Part shown: piece after piece, positions 1 to 6,974 of the stretch
Position numbering within the stretch: the stretch's first letter is position 1
Layout: each line of letters begins with the position of its first letter
NCBI GenBank assembly: GCA_013816645.1
Contig: JACDEC010000155.1
Coordinates: 1-6,974 of the forward strand
Length of the DNA: 6,974 nt
Reading direction: 5' to 3'
Source: Planctomycetota bacterium
GTDB lineage: Bacteria > Planctomycetota > UBA11346
The notes under the pieces: generated by a model
What the model was told of the DNA's origin: nothing
Databases searched by the model: none
What the model saw: only the letters and a program-made list of their open reading frames with translations
Program-made: the position numbers and the translations under genes

Positions 1-559
1 CGGGCCCGATCGCCGCGCGCACCGCGCGCACCGCGGCGCAGTCGTACTCCTCGCTCTTGCCCATGCGTAGCTTCATGCGCCGGAAACCGCGGGCGAGGTG
101 GCGCCCCGCTTCCTCGGCGAGTTCGCTGACCTGGTCCTTCCAGAGCAGTGCGCTGGCGTAGGCCGGGCTGGTGCCGCGGCTGCCGCCGAGCATCCGCCAC
201 AGCGGCTGACCGGCGGCCTTGCCACGCAGGTCCCAAAAGGCCACATCGAGCGCGCCCAGCGCGGCCATCGCCGCGCCCTTACGGCCATACCAGCGGGTCA
301 GGCCGTACATCTTGGCCCACAGGTCCTCGACCTTGGTCGGATCGTCGCCGCGCAGCAGCGGCGCCAGCTGGTGCTCGACCACCAGGTGGACCAGACCGGG
401 ATGCGCGTAAGCCGACCCGATCCCGACCTGTCCGGTATCGGTGTGCACCAGCACCAGCGAAGTCACCCGCGCCGAACACTGCCCACCGCCGTAATGGAAG
501 CCCTGCCCGCGGGGGTACTCGAAGCGGAGGTTCACGCATTCGATGCGGTCGATCTTCAT
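1..559 (-). CDS. Enolase-superfamily protein (mandelate racemase/muconate lactonizing enzyme type), N-terminal part
   Basis: Reading the minus strand from the ATG at 559-557 gives 186 codons without a stop, and the gene continues past the left edge, so the C-terminal half of the barrel is missing. Residues 1 to about 125 match the enolase-type capping domain. The hallmark stretch AALGALDVAFWDLRGKAAG (residues 99-117), followed by QPLWRMLGG, is typical of the family. The first barrel strand then has MKLRMG, placing K163 and R165 at the usual KxK position; family members use it to abstract a proton alpha to a carboxylate. Arg in place of the second Lys occurs in some subgroups. The metal-binding Asp/Glu/Glu residues and the second catalytic base would lie outside the window, so the substrate cannot be called. 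A sugar-acid dehydratase or a racemase are both possible. The start is supported by AGGA at 569-572, nine bases upstream. The gene is divergent from the 705 gene and has a candidate operator in front of it. Confidence 0.9.
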   Translation of the reverse strand, partial: MKIDRIECVNLRFEYPRGQGFHYGGGQCSARVTSLVLVHTDTGQVGIGSAYAHPGLVHLVVEHQLAPLLRGDDPTKVEDLWAKMYGLTRWYGRKGAAMAALGALDVAFWDLRGKAAGQPLWRMLGGSRGTSPAYASALLWKDQVSELAEEAGRHLARGFRRMKLRMGKSEEYDCAAVRAVRAAIGP

Positions 560-604
560 TGGGACGGTTCCTGGAGGTGGATCGTTCAGGAATCGTGGCA
601 AACA

Positions 605-630
605 GTCGACGTTGTCAACGCTTGTCGACA
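605..630. promoter_or_regulatory. Candidate operator: three phased GTCRAC hexamers in the divergent spacer
   Basis: GTCGAC (605-610), GTCAAC (614-619) and GTCGAC (624-629) start 9 and 10 bases apart, close to one helical turn. The last lies inside the perfect palindrome TGTCGACA (623-630), and the middle one lies inside the near-palindrome GTTGTCAAC (611-619). On the minus strand the middle element also reads TTGACA (618-613), a consensus -35 hexamer for the enolase-family gene. The matching -10 region around 590-596 is poor. The element sits 46 bases upstream of that gene's start and 75 bases upstream of the plus-strand GTG at 705. A TTGT-N2-ACA-like dyad resembles GntR-family operators. That regulator assignment is inference, and no regulator gene is in the window. 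Confidence 0.35.
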
Positions 631-704
631 GCAAGAGTATGAGGGGCTGTAGAGGTCTCCAAATCGGACCGATCGCCGACTCCCATGCCCATACCAGGTA
701 ACTC

Positions 705-1658
705 GTGGCGATGATTGCAGGAGCACCTCCACATCGCCAGAATGCGCCGGTGCCTCGGCCAGTCGTAGTCATCTCCGACGCCGCTTCGGCGGCGGCTTTC
801 AGTGTCGCCAAAGAGCTCTTGGCCCGCGGATGCGTCGTTGACGTCCTCAGCGGCGGCATTCCCGCGCTCGGTGCCATTGCGGCCCGGCGCAATGCGGGAT
901 CGCCGGTCCAACTGGTGGTCGCCAATGCGACCATGCCCGATATCAATCCGGCGATCTTCCTCGATCACCTCGCCAAGGGCCAGTCCGCCGTGCCGGTGGT
1001 CTTCTACGCCGATCTCGACCTGCTCCCGCCAGCGACCGCCGAGGCCATCCGTGACAAGGGCGGTAGCATCGTCGCCTGGCCCTTCGACGCGGCCCGCTGC
1101 GATGCCCTCGCAGCTGCCGCGAGCAGTGGGAACGTCACCGGGCTCGAGGGACCTGGTGGCGGAGGCGCCGCGGTGCTGCACGGCACGGCGCAGTTCGCGG
1201 CGATGGACAAATACCTGCGGACGCCGTTACCCGGTTCGCTGGTCGATCCGGCACACGGGTCCACCCAGCGTCGTACGCGCAACCCCGCGCCCGGAATGCC
1301 GGTCGATCCGTCGCAGAGCGTGACCCAGCGCATGCAGCCGCCGCCCGCTCCCGATACATCGGCTCTGCCTCCAGCGGCGAGGCCGGTGATGCCCGGGACG
1401 AACACCGGTTTCCGTCGCGACCCGCCGCCCGCCTCCCCGCCCGCCTCCTCGGCGGACCCCAGCCAGCCGACCGTCACCAACCGCATTGCGCGACGCTCGG
1501 TCGGCGGGCCGCCCGCGGATGTCGCGCCACAAACCGGTTCCAAGAAGTTGGTGAAGTGTCCGCGTTGCGGCAATGTGACGAGCGCGGATCTCCGCTCGCT
1601 GGTCTACACGGTGCGCTGCGCCGGATGCGGCGGGAATGTCGTGGTCCTGCCAGGCTGA
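705..1658 (+). CDS. Pseudo-receiver domain protein with Pro-rich repeat linker and C-terminal zinc ribbon
   Basis: The 317-residue product has three parts. Residues 17-140 look like a CheY-type receiver: strand 1 VVVISDA, strand 3 QLVVANATMPD, strand 4 VPVVFYAD and strand 5 IVAWPFD. The sites needed for phosphotransfer are changed. The phosphoacceptor Asp position before the MPD motif is N74, the strand-4 Thr/Ser is not evident, and the strand-5 Lys before Pro-Phe is W125. Residues 141-280 are a low-complexity Pro/Ala/Ser/Gly linker with short repeats. Residues 285-308 carry CPRCG and CAGCG, a four-Cys zinc ribbon similar in layout to the MJ0042 family. No signal peptide or membrane segment is seen, so it is probably cytosolic. 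The GTG start at 705 has AGG six bases upstream (696-698); the ATG at 711 is the alternative and removes only two residues. The stop is 59 bases before the PhoX-type gene, so co-transcription is possible. The role is unknown; a scaffold or adaptor driven by protein binding is plausible. No known gene name is recognised. Confidence 0.82.
   Translation: MAMIAGAPPHRQNAPVPRPVVVISDAASAAAFSVAKELLARGCVVDVLSGGIPALGAIAARRNAGSPVQLVVANATMPDINPAIFLDHLAKGQSAVPVVFYADLDLLPPATAEAIRDKGGSIVAWPFDAARCDALAAAASSGNVTGLEGPGGGGAAVLHGTAQFAAMDKYLRTPLPGSLVDPAHGSTQRRTRNPAPGMPVDPSQSVTQRMQPPPAPDTSALPPAARPVMPGTNTGFRRDPPPASPPASSADPSQPTVTNRIARRSVGGPPADVAPQTGSKKLVKCPRCGNVTSADLRSLVYTVRCAGCGGNVVVLPG
1241..1330 (+). repeat. Direct repeat in the linker: VDP-x4-5-TQR units 60 bases apart
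   Basis: GGTCGATCCG occurs at 1241-1250 and 1301-1310, and ACCCAGCG occurs at 1263-1270 and 1323-1330, both pairs exactly 60 bases (20 codons) apart. In protein they give VDPAHGSTQRR (residues 180-190) and VDPSQSVTQRM (residues 200-210), each preceded by a Pro-x-x-Pro-Gly or Pro-Gly-x-x type stretch. A third, degenerate unit, ADPSQPTVTNR, lies at residues 250-260. The first two look like an internal duplication; the third is too diverged to place in the same register. Confidence 0.7.
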
Positions 1659-1717
1659 GCGTCGCGGCGGGCGAGCCTGGCGATTGCGATCGCTGCTCGG
1701 CGCGCCACCGTCGGCGC

Positions 1718-3106
1718 ATGATCACGCGACGTCATCTGCTGCAACTCGGCGGCGCCACCGCGCTCGCCCTGCTCGGGCTCGATCGCCGTCTCGCCGGTGC
1801 CGAGGCCGCCGAGTCGGTCGGCGGATTCACGGGCTACGGACCGCTGATCGCCGACCCGGCTGGGCTCGTCGATCTGCCCGCCGGCTTCTCCTACAGCGTG
1901 GTCTCGCGCGCCGGCGAGCGCATGGACGACGGCTTCCTGGTGCCGATGGCCCACGATGGCATGGCGGTGTTCGCGCTCGCGGGCGGCAAGTTGGCGCTGA
2001 TCCGCAATCACGAGCTGACCGCGCACAACCCGCAGAGCGGCCCGTTCGGCGCCGACAACGCGCTGCTCCCAAAGCTCGCGCGCGAGCGCATCTACGATTT
2101 CGGCAAGGGCGCGCCCAGTCTCGGCGGCACCACCACGATCATCATCGACGCCGCCACCGCCAAGCGCGAGAAGCAGTGGTTGAGCTTGGTGGGCACCTCG
2201 CGCAACTGCGCCGGCGGCACGACTCCGTGGGGCACGTGGGTCACCTGCGAGGAGGCCACCCAACGTGCGGGTTCCGAGGACAAGGGCACGGTCGCCGAGC
2301 GTGACCACGGCTACGCCTTCGAGGTGCCGGTGACCGACGCGCCGGCGCTCGCCGATCCGACGCCGCTCGCGGCGATGGGCCGCTTCCGTCGCGAGGCCAT
2401 CGCCATCGACCCGCGCAGCGGCGCGGTCTACCAGACCGAGGACGCGCGCGACGGCGTGTTCTACCGCTTCCTGCCCACCACGCCGGGGAAGCTGCGCGAG
2501 GGCGGGCGGCTGCAGGCCTTGCGCATCCGCGGCTACGCCAAGGGTAACACCTGGAACTGGACCGCGCGCGACATCCCGGTCGGCCAAGCGATGGCGGTAG
2601 ACTGGGTGGATATCGCCGATCCAGCGGACCGTACCGCCGAGCAGGCCACCGTCCAAGGCGCGCAGCGTTTCACCCGTGGCGAGGGCATGTGGGCCGGCGA
2701 CGGCGCGATCTGGTTCGCCTGCACCGACGGCGGCGCGCGCCGCAAAGGTCAGATCTGGCGCTACGTACCGAGCGCGGTCGAGGGTACCGCCGGCGAGAAG
2801 GACCAGCCCGGGATGCTCATGCTGTTCATCGAACCGGACGACGGCGCGCTGCTCGAGAATGTCGACACCCTGACGGTCTCGCCGTGGGGCGGACTGATCG
2901 CAGCCGAGGACAATGCGTCGCAGGACGCGGACGAACCCAACCGGCTGGTCGCGGTCACTCCCGACGGCCGTTGTCATCCGATCGCGAGCACCGGGCGCAC
3001 CGAATGGGCGGGCGCGTGCTTCTCCCCCGATGGCCGCTGGCTCTTCGCCAACGTCTACGGGCCCGGCACCACCGTGGCGATCACCGGGCCGTGGCGGAAG
3101 GCCTGA
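1718..3106 (+). CDS. PhoX-family (DUF839) protein, probable Tat-exported phosphatase
   Basis: The 462-residue product starts with a twin-arginine signal: TRRHLLQLGG at residues 3-12, a hydrophobic core, and AxA sites near residues 26-30. It is therefore probably exported folded. The body is a PhoX/DUF839 beta-propeller. The signature NCAGGTTPWGTWVTCEE lies at residues 163-179; its C164 corresponds to the Cys that ligates iron in the Fe/Ca alkaline phosphatase PhoX. Other family-like acidic sites are RREAIAIDP (E226), TED (240-242), GEGMW (E322), NVDTLTVSPWG (381-391) and AED (396-398). These keep the features expected of a metal-dependent phosphomonoesterase or diesterase. At 462 residues it is shorter than the roughly 600 or more of characterised PhoX, so activity on phosphate esters is inferred. 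I chose the ATG at 1718 because it puts the RR motif at residue 4. The open frame extends upstream to 1556, but that part overlaps the preceding gene and has no export signal. No clear SD precedes the ATG, and no Pho box was seen. Confidence 0.9.
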   Translation: MITRRHLLQLGGATALALLGLDRRLAGAEAAESVGGFTGYGPLIADPAGLVDLPAGFSYSVVSRAGERMDDGFLVPMAHDGMAVFALAGGKLALIRNHELTAHNPQSGPFGADNALLPKLARERIYDFGKGAPSLGGTTTIIIDAATAKREKQWLSLVGTSRNCAGGTTPWGTWVTCEEATQRAGSEDKGTVAERDHGYAFEVPVTDAPALADPTPLAAMGRFRREAIAIDPRSGAVYQTEDARDGVFYRFLPTTPGKLREGGRLQALRIRGYAKGNTWNWTARDIPVGQAMAVDWVDIADPADRTAEQATVQGAQRFTRGEGMWAGDGAIWFACTDGGARRKGQIWRYVPSAVEGTAGEKDQPGMLMLFIEPDDGALLENVDTLTVSPWGGLIAAEDNASQDADEPNRLVAVTPDGRCHPIASTGRTEWAGACFSPDGRWLFANVYGPGTTVAITGPWRKA

Positions 3107-3204
3107 CGCGCGCGCATCGCGCATCTGCGCCAACTGTTCAATCCCACGCATCTTGCCTACCCCGGCACTCGTAGTCCTGGAGACTGCGTCCGACGAGGAT
3201 CCGC

Positions 3205-4041
3205 ATGCTCGATTCCGCTGCCACGCGCACCAGCCCACCGATCACCGTCACGGGCCAGCCCCTGATCGAGCGGGGAGGGGACATCCTCGCATTGACGCCA
3301 CGGCAGATCCGCCGCATCGCGCGCGCGCGCGGTCCGTCGCAGACGCTGCCCGGCATCGTGATGCGCCAGGCCGCCACGGAGTACCGCCTGTGGCTGGTGC
3401 GGAAGGTCAATTTTCGCCATCGTGACAATCACGCCGCGGTGTCGGCCTACTGCGAGATGGACGGCGACGACTTCCGCGGAATCAACGCCCGCCAGTCGTG
3501 GTCGAACTGGCGGACCATCCCGCGCAACCTCGCGGGCAGACTCCCGAACCGGCCGGTGCGCGTCATCGACCTGTGTTGCGGGATCGGCGAGTCGACCGAG
3601 GTGCTGGCCTGCTACGCGGCCCCGGGATCCTGGCTGCTCGGTCTGGAGTACAGCCCGCGCTTCGTCGCCATCGCCCGCGAGCGGTCGCGCGCGATCCGCG
3701 ACGACCGCGGCCAACCCGCCGACGTGCACTTCGTCGCCCAGTCGGTGCTCGACACCTTCCGCGACGACGAGGACCAACCGCTGGCCGACGCCTCGATCGA
3801 CCTGGTCAACGCCTCGGGCGCGGTCGGCTGCCACTTCGACCGCGCCGCCACCGCCGTGCTGGCGCGCGAGGTCGCGCGCGTGCTGGTCCCCGGCGGGCTC
3901 GCCACCATCGATTCGGGCAAGTCGGGCACCAGCAGCGCCGACCTGCGCACGCTGTTCGCCGACCAAGGCATGGAGCAGATCGGCGACGCGCACAGCTGCG
4001 TGTTCGACCGCTACCGGCAGCTGTGCATGCGAAAGTCCTAG
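3205..4041 (+). CDS. Class I SAM-dependent methyltransferase
   Basis: The 278-residue cytosolic protein has a Rossmann-type SAM-binding fold in its C-terminal 165 residues. Motif I is VIDLCCGIGES (120-130), the acidic residue ending strand 2 is E148 in LLGLEYS, the strand-4 region is SIDLVNASGAVGCHF (197-211), and the post-motif-III region is VLVPGGLATIDSG (226-238). About 115 residues precede motif I, including RGINARQSWSNWRTIPRN (91-108), a conserved-looking stretch that could cap the substrate site. The substrate is unknown; a small molecule is more likely than DNA, because there is no NPPY-type motif or recognition domain. The ATG at 3205 is supported by GAGGA at 3195-3199, five bases upstream. 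It lies 98 bases after the PhoX-type gene, so it may share that transcript or have its own promoter; none is obvious. It ends 166 bases before the convergent histidine kinase. Confidence 0.88.
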   Translation: MLDSAATRTSPPITVTGQPLIERGGDILALTPRQIRRIARARGPSQTLPGIVMRQAATEYRLWLVRKVNFRHRDNHAAVSAYCEMDGDDFRGINARQSWSNWRTIPRNLAGRLPNRPVRVIDLCCGIGESTEVLACYAAPGSWLLGLEYSPRFVAIARERSRAIRDDRGQPADVHFVAQSVLDTFRDDEDQPLADASIDLVNASGAVGCHFDRAATAVLAREVARVLVPGGLATIDSGKSGTSSADLRTLFADQGMEQIGDAHSCVFDRYRQLCMRKS

Positions 4042-4044
4042 CCA

Positions 4045-4079
4045 CGCGCGGCACTGCCGCGCGCCCGGCCCTAGCCGGG
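4045..4079. terminator. Twin GC-rich hairpins after the methyltransferase stop
   Basis: The first stem is CGCGCGGC (4045-4052) with GCCGCGCG (4056-4063), eight pairs and a three-base loop. The second is CCCGGC (4064-4069) with GCCGGG (4074-4079), six pairs and a CCTA loop. The first starts three bases after the TAG. Neither is followed by a T-run, so classic intrinsic termination is not shown. The position between convergent genes makes a bidirectional terminator or transcript-end stabiliser the likely role. Confidence 0.5.
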
Positions 4080-4097
4080 TGCCGGAACGCAGCGACA

Positions 4098-4136
4098 GCG
4101 GTGTCCCCGCAGGCCGCCCCGGCCGAGGAACACCGC
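4098..4136. terminator. Third hairpin in the convergent spacer
   Basis: The outer arms GCGGTGT (4098-4104) and ACACCGC (4130-4136) pair over seven bases. Inside them GGCCG (4112-4116) and CGGCC (4120-4124) form a second stem. There is no adjacent T-run on either strand. It could help end transcription of the minus-strand kinase gene, whose stop lies 72 bases to the right. In DNA this GC-rich, some such pairing arises by chance. Confidence 0.35.
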
Positions 4137-4207
4137 GATAGCGAAGTGCAGGCATGGCGGGTGAGCACCTGAAGCGACATCGGCCCCGGCCGAGCCTCCT
4201 CCGCCCC

Positions 4208-5281
4208 TCACACCACCAGGGTAAAGCGGAAGCGTGCCCCCGCGCCGTTCTCCGATTCCACCCACATGCGGCCGCCATGGCGCGCGATCAGGCGCCGGCA
4301 CAAGGCCAGGCCCATGCCGGGACCGTCATGGCGTTCACGCCCTTCGAGGCGCTGCAGGGGTTCGAAGACGCGTTCGTGGTGCTCGGGAGCGATGCCGATG
4401 CCATTGTCGACGACGGTGAACACCCATTCGTTGCCGCGTCTGCTCGCGGTCGCTTCGACCGTCAGGGGCGTGCTGCCGCGGTAAGCGATGGCGTTCTCGA
4501 GCAGCTTGGCGAAGACGTCGACCAGCGCGGGCTGGTCGCCGATCACCGTGGGCAGTTCGCCGCGGGTGATGGTGGCACCGATCTCGTCGGCCGGTCCGCG
4601 CACCCGGGCGACCGCGGCATCGAATGCCGCACCCGCGTCGACCGGGCCGCTGGCCAGCGGCAGACGCCCAGCGCGGGACCAGGCGAGCAGGCCCATGATC
4701 TGCGCGTGCATCCGCCGCGTCCCCTCGAGCGCGGTGGCGATATGCCCCTGGCACCGCTCGTCGAGCGAGGCGCCCGCGTGGCGGCGGAGCAGTCCGAGGA
4801 AGCCGTTGACCATGCGCAACGGCTCCTGGAGGTCGTGCGAGGCGGCGTAGGCGAATTGATCGAGCTCGGCCCGGCTGCGTTCGAGTTCACGTTCGAGCTG
4901 CAATCGCGAGCGGTCGCTGATCGGGTGGACGCACACCAGGAGGTCGGGCGCGCTGGAATCATCGCCGATGGGCGTCGCCGCGACGCGCAGCATCAGCACG
5001 CCTTCGCTGGTGACGATGCGCTCTTCGTGCTCGCATTCGCCCAGGCAGGCGCGCGCCTGCAGGGCCGCGCTGGCGCCAGTTTCGGCGCCCGGAGCCCGCA
5101 GGCCCGTCCACAGCGCGGCCTCGCTGACTCCGATCACCGAGTCGCGTCCGAGCAAAGCATCAAGCCGAGCATTGGCGGCGACGATCACATCGGCTCCATC
5201 GCAGACGTAGGCCGCGATCGGCAGCTGGTCGACCAGGGCCCGGCGAGCCGACGCCGAGGCATTTTGCGCCAGGTCTTTCAT
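4208..5281 (-). CDS. Cytosolic PAS-domain sensor histidine kinase
   Basis: From the ATG at 5281-5279 the product has 357 residues and no membrane segment. Residues 15-125 fit a PAS sensor domain (DQLPIAAYVCDG, then NARLDALLGRD). A short helical linker rich in Arg and Glu (124-141) leads to the HisKA dimerisation domain, with the phosphorylated His in ASHDLQEPLR (H149), the form typical of the phytochrome-like kinase group. The HATPase domain has an N box LLENAIAYR (N263), a G1 box DNGIGI (292-297), an F box VFEPLQRL and a G2 box GPGMGLAL (320-327). All catalytic motifs are present, so it should autophosphorylate. The signal is unknown; no heme or flavin ligand is evident. No response regulator lies next to it. 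A TTG at 5287 would add two residues; neither start has a good SD. The gene follows the NHL protein gene in the same direction, 126 bases downstream of its stop, and has a candidate promoter of its own. Confidence 0.92.
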   Translation of the reverse strand: MKDLAQNASASARRALVDQLPIAAYVCDGADVIVAANARLDALLGRDSVIGVSEAALWTGLRAPGAETGASAALQARACLGECEHEERIVTSEGVLMLRVAATPIGDDSSAPDLLVCVHPISDRSRLQLERELERSRAELDQFAYAASHDLQEPLRMVNGFLGLLRRHAGASLDERCQGHIATALEGTRRMHAQIMGLLAWSRAGRLPLASGPVDAGAAFDAAVARVRGPADEIGATITRGELPTVIGDQPALVDVFAKLLENAIAYRGSTPLTVEATASRRGNEWVFTVVDNGIGIAPEHHERVFEPLQRLEGRERHDGPGMGLALCRRLIARHGGRMWVESENGAGARFRFTLVV

Positions 5282-5365
5282 GCACAATGTCTTACGTCAC
5301 TTGGTCCGGGGATCCACGTCGGGACTCCGGGTATTCAACGCGCGCAGGCACGGACGCGGGAATCC

Positions 5366-5397
5366 ATTATAACCTTGTTCGTATACATAGATTACAA
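5366..5397 (-). promoter_or_regulatory. Candidate sigma-70-type promoter for the histidine kinase
   Basis: On the minus strand 5371-5366 reads TATAAT, a perfect -10 hexamer, in an AT-rich island (about 5361-5400) inside otherwise GC-rich DNA. The best -35 is TTGTAA (5397-5392), four of six matches but with a 20-base spacer, longer than the usual 17; a 17-base spacer gives only a poor match. The predicted start near 5359 leaves a leader of about 77 bases before the kinase ATG. The weak -35 suggests help from an activator, or simply a weak promoter. Confidence 0.5.
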
Positions 5398-5407
5398 CAG
5401 ATGCCGG

Positions 5408-6958
<1,551 letters not shown>

Positions 6959-6974
6959 GGCGACCTCTGGGGAT

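Noticed and set aside
98..652. Plus-strand frames of 164-184 codons over the left-edge gene
   Set aside because: They are antisense to the clear enolase-superfamily frame and show no family motif.
615..1181. 188-codon minus-strand frame overlapping the divergent spacer and the pseudo-receiver gene
   Set aside because: The composition is Arg/Gly/Asp-rich without motifs, it would cover the candidate operator, and it conflicts with the receiver-like plus frame.
1686..1693. Palindrome GCGATCGC between the pseudo-receiver and PhoX-type genes
   Set aside because: A single short palindrome in GC-rich DNA is expected by chance and is not repeated in the spacer.
1556..1717. Upstream extension of the PhoX-type frame by 54 codons
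   Set aside because: It overlaps the zinc-ribbon end of the previous gene and is Arg/Cys-rich. It would bury the twin-arginine signal inside the protein.
3107..3204. Possible terminator or promoter between the PhoX-type and methyltransferase genes
   Set aside because: Only short GCGC repeats without a usable loop, and no -35/-10 pair good enough to report.
1604..3238. 544-codon open frame on the minus strand, antisense to the PhoX-type gene
   Set aside because: The product is Arg/Ala/Gly-rich with no recognisable motif. The plus-strand frame shows a Tat signal and the full PhoX signature. Long antisense frames are expected when third codon positions are nearly all G or C.
3157..4278. 373-codon minus-strand frame antisense to the methyltransferase
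   Set aside because: No domain is seen in it, while the plus strand has SAM motifs and a good GAGGA site.

Overview
The window is a GC-rich bacterial chromosome segment with six protein-coding genes, no RNA genes and no sign of a mobile element or CRISPR array. The use of G or C at third codon positions is so strong that long open frames also appear antisense to the real genes. Strict SD sites occur in front of some genes (AGGA, GAGGA, AGAGG). The mix of genes suggests an environmental bacterium with many regulators: a degenerate receiver domain fused to a C-terminal zinc ribbon, a Tat-exported PhoX/DUF839 protein, an exported NHLRC2-type thioredoxin/NHL protein, and a soluble PAS histidine kinase. 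Planctomycetota is my best guess, but this is a low-confidence inference and other GC-rich phyla are possible.

Layout. Positions 1-559 (minus) hold the first 186 residues of an enolase-superfamily (mandelate racemase/muconate lactonizing enzyme type) protein that runs off the left edge. It is divergent from a plus-strand gene at 705-1658, whose product is a receiver-like domain lacking the phosphorylatable Asp, followed by a Pro-rich linker with short repeats and a CxxC...CxxC zinc ribbon. The 145-base divergent spacer contains three GTCRAC hexamers at 9-10 base spacing, a candidate operator. Then, all on the plus strand, come a PhoX-family (DUF839) protein with a twin-arginine signal (1718-3106) and a class I SAM-dependent methyltransferase (3205-4041).

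The methyltransferase is convergent with the minus-strand genes. The 166-base spacer (4042-4207) has three GC-rich hairpins and could end transcription from both sides. On the minus strand, an exported thioredoxin/NHL-repeat protein (5408-6958) lies upstream of a cytosolic PAS-HisKA-HATPase histidine kinase (4208-5281). The kinase has its own leader: an AT-rich island with a perfect TATAAT about 85 bases before its start.

The genes do not form an obvious single pathway. The kinase has no response regulator beside it, and the only receiver-like domain in the window cannot be phosphorylated at the usual Asp. PhoX and the NHL protein would both act outside the cytoplasm. The most unusual item is the pseudo-receiver/zinc-ribbon protein with its TQR-type linker repeats. 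I see no clear evidence of a new multi-gene system.
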